Shown: positions 61,330 through 64,000 of the stretch, one piece after another
Numbering within the stretch: position 1 is the first letter of the stretch
How the letters are laid out: every line of letters begins with the position of its first letter
Source: Bradyrhizobium sp. DOA9
Lineage (GTDB): Bacteria; Pseudomonadota; Alphaproteobacteria; Rhizobiales; Xanthobacteraceae
Assembly: GCF_000617845.2 (NCBI RefSeq)
Contig: NZ_DF820425.1
Location: forward strand, 3,585,725 to 3,649,724
Length of the DNA stretch: 64,000 nucleotides
Direction of reading: 5' to 3'
Notes under the pieces: model-generated
Databases searched by the model: none
What the model was told of the DNA's origin: nothing
The model's input: only the letters and a program-made list of their open reading frames with translations
Program-made: the position numbers and the translations under genes

Positions 61330-62624
61330 GCGCCAAGACCATATCGACATCGACGATCGCAGAGAGGTCGGTCGGCGACGGCCTGCGCTTCTACGGCATA
61401 TGGCTGGCCGGCATCGCCGTGCTGATCGTGTTGCCGCTGATCTTCTCCTCCGGCGGCTCGCTGACGTCCTTCAGCCTGATCGGCATCGCGATCGTGTTCG
61501 CGCTGTCCTACAACATCCTGCTCGGCCAGACCGGCCTGTTGTCGTTCGGCCATGCGGTGCATTACGGCCTCGGCGGCTTCGCAGCGTGCCACATGATGAA
61601 TGCGGTGGTCTCGCACGGCTGGCCGATCCCGTTGCCGTTCATCCCGCTGTTCGGCGGGCTCGGCGGCCTCGCTTTTGCGATCATCATCGGCTGGGTGATG
61701 ACCAAGCGGGCCGGCACCGTGTTCTCGATGATCTCGCTCGGCATTGCCGAGCTGGTGGCGTCCTCCTCGCTGATCCTGCGTTCGGTGTTCGGCGGCGAAT
61801 CCGGGATATCGACCGACCGAACGGCCTTGCCGAAGATCCTCGGCTTGAGCTTCGGCCCGCAGCTCCAGGTCTATTATCTCATCGCGTTCTGGCTGGTCAT
61901 CTCCGCCATCGCGATGTATGCGCTGACGCGGACCCCGCTGGGGCGGATCAGCAATGCGGTGCGGGACAACCCCGAGCGCGTCCAGTTCATCGGCTATGAT
62001 CCGCACGTGGTTCGCTACATCGCCTTCTGTTTTGCCGGCTTCTTCGCCGGCGTGGCGGGAGGGCTGGCCGCGATCAACTTCGAGATCGCCAACGCCGCCT
62101 ATCTCGGCGCGATCCAATCCGGCCTCGTGCTGTTCTCGACCTTCATTGGTGGCGTCGCCTTTTTCTTCGGCCCCATCCTGGGTGCGATCCTCGTGACCTA
62201 TCTCCAGCTCGGGCTGACCAGCGTCACCGGCGTGTGGCAGCTCTATTTCGGCATCATCTTCATCGGCATCGTGATGCTGTCCCCGGGTGGCATCGCCGGG
62301 CTCATCATGATGCACCGGCCGCTGGTTCGCGCCAAAACTCTGCCGACGGTGATTCCTTCCTATCTGCTCGCGGCGGTGCCGACCTTGGCGTTGGCTTGCG
62401 GCGTGATCCTGACGATCGAATCGATCGCGCGCACGCATAGCGGCCAGGGCAGTCCGATCAACCTGTTCGGCGTGGCCTTCAGCCCTGCCTCGCCGGTGAC
62501 GTGGGCGAGTGCGGCGATCCTCGTCGCCGGCGGCTTCTTCGTCGCGCGCCTGAGCTGGCGGCGCGTCGGCGAGGCATGGGACCGCGCGGCGACCGTCGCG
62601 CGCGACCGGGGGTATCTGGCATGA
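61326..62624 (+). CDS. Branched-chain-type ABC transporter permease (LivM-like)
   Basis: A 432-residue permease, longer than most LivM proteins (about 330), because after the usual core (GQTGLLSFGHAVHYGLGGF near 67-85; the conserved RAVRDNPERVQFIGYD-type loop near 220) two more C-terminal TM helices and a loop (about 335-420) are present. ATG 61326 overlaps the stop of LivH, and the gene's own stop overlaps the LivG ATG. The extra C-terminal helices are unusual and may be specific to this transporter subgroup. Confidence 0.85.
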   Translation: MSAKTISTSTIAERSVGDGLRFYGIWLAGIAVLIVLPLIFSSGGSLTSFSLIGIAIVFALSYNILLGQTGLLSFGHAVHYGLGGFAACHMMNAVVSHGWPIPLPFIPLFGGLGGLAFAIIIGWVMTKRAGTVFSMISLGIAELVASSSLILRSVFGGESGISTDRTALPKILGLSFGPQLQVYYLIAFWLVISAIAMYALTRTPLGRISNAVRDNPERVQFIGYDPHVVRYIAFCFAGFFAGVAGGLAAINFEIANAAYLGAIQSGLVLFSTFIGGVAFFFGPILGAILVTYLQLGLTSVTGVWQLYFGIIFIGIVMLSPGGIAGLIMMHRPLVRAKTLPTVIPSYLLAAVPTLALACGVILTIESIARTHSGQGSPINLFGVAFSPASPVTWASAAILVAGGFFVARLSWRRVGEAWDRAATVARDRGYLA

Positions 62625-63370
62625 CGGCAGCGATCGAAGTCCGCGCTGTCGAAAAGCGCTTTGGCAATGTCGACATCATCCGCGATCTCAATCTCAGCGT
62701 CGCGCAAGGTGAGCGTCACGCCATCATCGGTCCGAACGGGGCCGGCAAGTCGACGACGTTCAATCTCATCAGCGGCCATATCAAGCCGACCTTGGGCGAG
62801 GTGAGGCTGAACGGCGATGTGATCTCCGGCCTCAGGCCGTTCGAGATCAACCGGCGCGGCCTGTCGCGGTCGTTCCAGGTCACCAACGTATTCGCGCGCA
62901 TGTCGGTCTGGGAGAATGTCCGCTGCGCCGTGCTGTGGGCGACGGGGCACCGTTACGCCTTCTGGAAGAACGTCGACAGCCTGCCTGAGGTGCGCGAGCG
63001 CACGGCGCAGATCCTCGACGACATCCATCTGACGCATCGGCGCGATGTTCCGGCCGGGTTGCTGACCTACGCCGAGCAGCGCGAGCTCGAGATCGGCATC
63101 ACCATCGCCGGCGGCGCGACCGTGGTGATGCTGGACGAGCCGACGGCGGGCATGAGCCACGCCGAGACCGACCGCGCGGTGTCGCTGATCCGGCGGCTGA
63201 CCGAGGGCAAGACCCTGGTCATCGTCGAGCACGACATGAGCGTCGTGTTTGGCCTCGCCGACCGCATTTCCGTGCTGGTCTACGGCCACATCATCGCATC
63301 CGGCACGCCGGAGGAGATCAGGCGCGACCCGAAAGTCAAGGAAGCCTATCTCGGCGAGGAGGCGCACTGA
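62621..63370 (+). CDS. Branched-chain-type ABC transporter ATP-binding protein (LivG-like)
   Basis: A 249-residue ATPase with a normal Walker A (GPNGAGKST, 37-45) and Walker B (VVMLDEPTAGM). The signature motif is divergent: LTYAEQRELEI in place of LSGGQ, a form seen in some LivG proteins. ATG 62621 overlaps the LivM stop (ATGA). Its stop shares one base with the start of the second ATPase (TGATG). Confidence 0.9.
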   Translation: MTAAIEVRAVEKRFGNVDIIRDLNLSVAQGERHAIIGPNGAGKSTTFNLISGHIKPTLGEVRLNGDVISGLRPFEINRRGLSRSFQVTNVFARMSVWENVRCAVLWATGHRYAFWKNVDSLPEVRERTAQILDDIHLTHRRDVPAGLLTYAEQRELEIGITIAGGATVVMLDEPTAGMSHAETDRAVSLIRRLTEGKTLVIVEHDMSVVFGLADRISVLVYGHIIASGTPEEIRRDPKVKEAYLGEEAH

Positions 63371-64000
63371 TGCTCGAGGTCAGGGACCTGCACGCTTATT
63401 ACGGCAAGAGCCACATTCTCCAGGGCGTCGATCTCGACGTCGCCGCGGGCGAGGTCGTCAGCCTGCTCGGCCGCAACGGCGTCGGACGTTCGACCACGGT
63501 GAAGGCGATCATGGGCGAGGTGGCGCCGCAAGGCACGATCCGCTTCAAAGGCAAGGACATCGCGGGGCTGCCGAGCTACCGGATCGCGCGCCTCGGTCTC
63601 GGCTATGTGCCGGAGCATCGCGACATCTTTCCGGGTCTGACGGTCCGCCAGAACCTGCTCCTCGGCATCAAGGACACGCGGCGTCCCGGCAAATGGCAGC
63701 TTCAGGACATGCTCGACATGTTTCCGAATCTGGCCGCGCGGGCGGATACGGCTGCAGGGGTGCTGTCGGGCGGCGAGAAGCAGATGCTCACGACGTGTCG
63801 GACCCTGATGGGCGATCCCGATCTCATCATGATCGACGAGCCGACCGAAGGTCTGGCGCCGTTGATCGTGCAACAGGTCGGCGATCTCATCGCCCGCATT
63901 GCGCAGGCCGGCGTCGCGATTTTGCTCGTCGAGCAGAAGCTGTCGATTGCGATGAAGATTTCCAACCGCGTCTACGTCATGGGCCACGGTCGTGTGGTCT
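63370..64000 (+). CDS. Branched-chain-type ABC transporter ATP-binding protein (LivF-like), 3' truncated
   Basis: The first 210 residues are visible; the gene runs off the window. It has the LivF layout: Walker A at about 34-42, signature LSGGEKQML, Walker B (LIMIDEPTEGLAP) and the H-loop region replaced by VEQKLSIAM, as is usual for LivF. The Walker A reads GRNGVGRST: the invariant Lys is Arg40 (codon CGT). The rest of the domain is intact, so either Arg serves or this site does not hydrolyse ATP and the LivG-like partner carries the load. Confidence 0.88.
   Translation, partial: MLEVRDLHAYYGKSHILQGVDLDVAAGEVVSLLGRNGVGRSTTVKAIMGEVAPQGTIRFKGKDIAGLPSYRIARLGLGYVPEHRDIFPGLTVRQNLLLGIKDTRRPGKWQLQDMLDMFPNLAARADTAAGVLSGGEKQMLTTCRTLMGDPDLIMIDEPTEGLAPLIVQQVGDLIARIAQAGVAILLVEQKLSIAMKISNRVYVMGHGRVV

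Noticed and set aside
1..64000. tRNA, rRNA, insertion sequences or prophage genes
   Set aside because: No cloverleaf-like sequence with a TTCGA-type loop, rRNA stretch, transposase, integrase or phage structural gene was noticed on either strand. A covariance-model search (tRNAscan, Rfam) would be decisive and could not be run.

Overview
The window is GC-rich (about 65 percent by eye), densely coded chromosome with short intergenic gaps. It looks like an alphaproteobacterium of the Bradyrhizobium/Rhodopseudomonas group. The grounds are the feuPQ - ccmIEFH(cycHJKL) - degP gene order, two kinds of intergenic palindromic repeat that I recognise from bradyrhizobial genomes, FNR/FixK-type boxes, a Ku gene, a lone Flp pilin and many ABC and two-component genes. 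I assign the organism from memory of these patterns, not from a search. No rRNA, tRNA, CRISPR array, insertion sequence or phage gene was seen.

Left part (1-16.0 kb): a 5'-truncated flavoprotein monooxygenase with a cysteine-rich tail is followed by two MFS exporters (arsenic or metalloid type by context). Then comes a five-gene copper/silver export cluster: a Met/Cys-rich periplasmic protein, a FixH/YtkA-like protein, the CusB-like adaptor, the CusA-like RND pump and a DUF411 protein. It is preceded by an FNR/FixK-type box with a well-placed -10. A GFA-family zinc protein and an IclR regulator face right-to-left. The IclR gene is divergent from a five-gene operon for a PLP (class V) enzyme and a polar amino acid ABC importer.

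Middle part (16.0-44.2 kb): on the minus strand are a DUF1254/DUF1214 pair and PBP1A. A YcgN-type protein and a 14-TM drug exporter follow on the plus strand, converging on a triple-GAF histidine kinase, an orphan ThDP enzyme and a large winged-helix NTPase regulator. A four-gene minus-strand cluster encodes three exported enzymes and an aldo/keto reductase; an AraC regulator is divergent from it. Next come a molybdenum hydroxylase operon (2Fe-2S subunit, Mo subunit, diheme cytochrome c) and a DJ-1/PfpI protein. After two repeat elements, minus-strand genes encode a beta-CASP metallo-hydrolase and an AMP/thymidine phosphorylase, then an orphan Flp pilin, a small conserved protein and Ku.

Right part (44.3-64 kb): a 51-aa membrane protein sits behind a general-stress (EcfG-type) promoter. 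Then come FeuP/FeuQ, two genes of unknown function, the cytochrome c maturation operon ccmIEFH (behind a perfect 18-bp palindrome containing an FNR/FixK box), a chemoreceptor, DegP, and an OmpR-type response regulator that has no kinase beside it. A tandem-domain TetR regulator precedes a complete branched-chain-type (Liv) ABC importer. The last gene, the second ATPase, runs off the window and has Arg in place of the Walker A Lys.

The strongest theme is respiration/low-oxygen control shared between copper export and cytochrome c maturation, with a weaker candidate site at the AMP phosphorylase gene.
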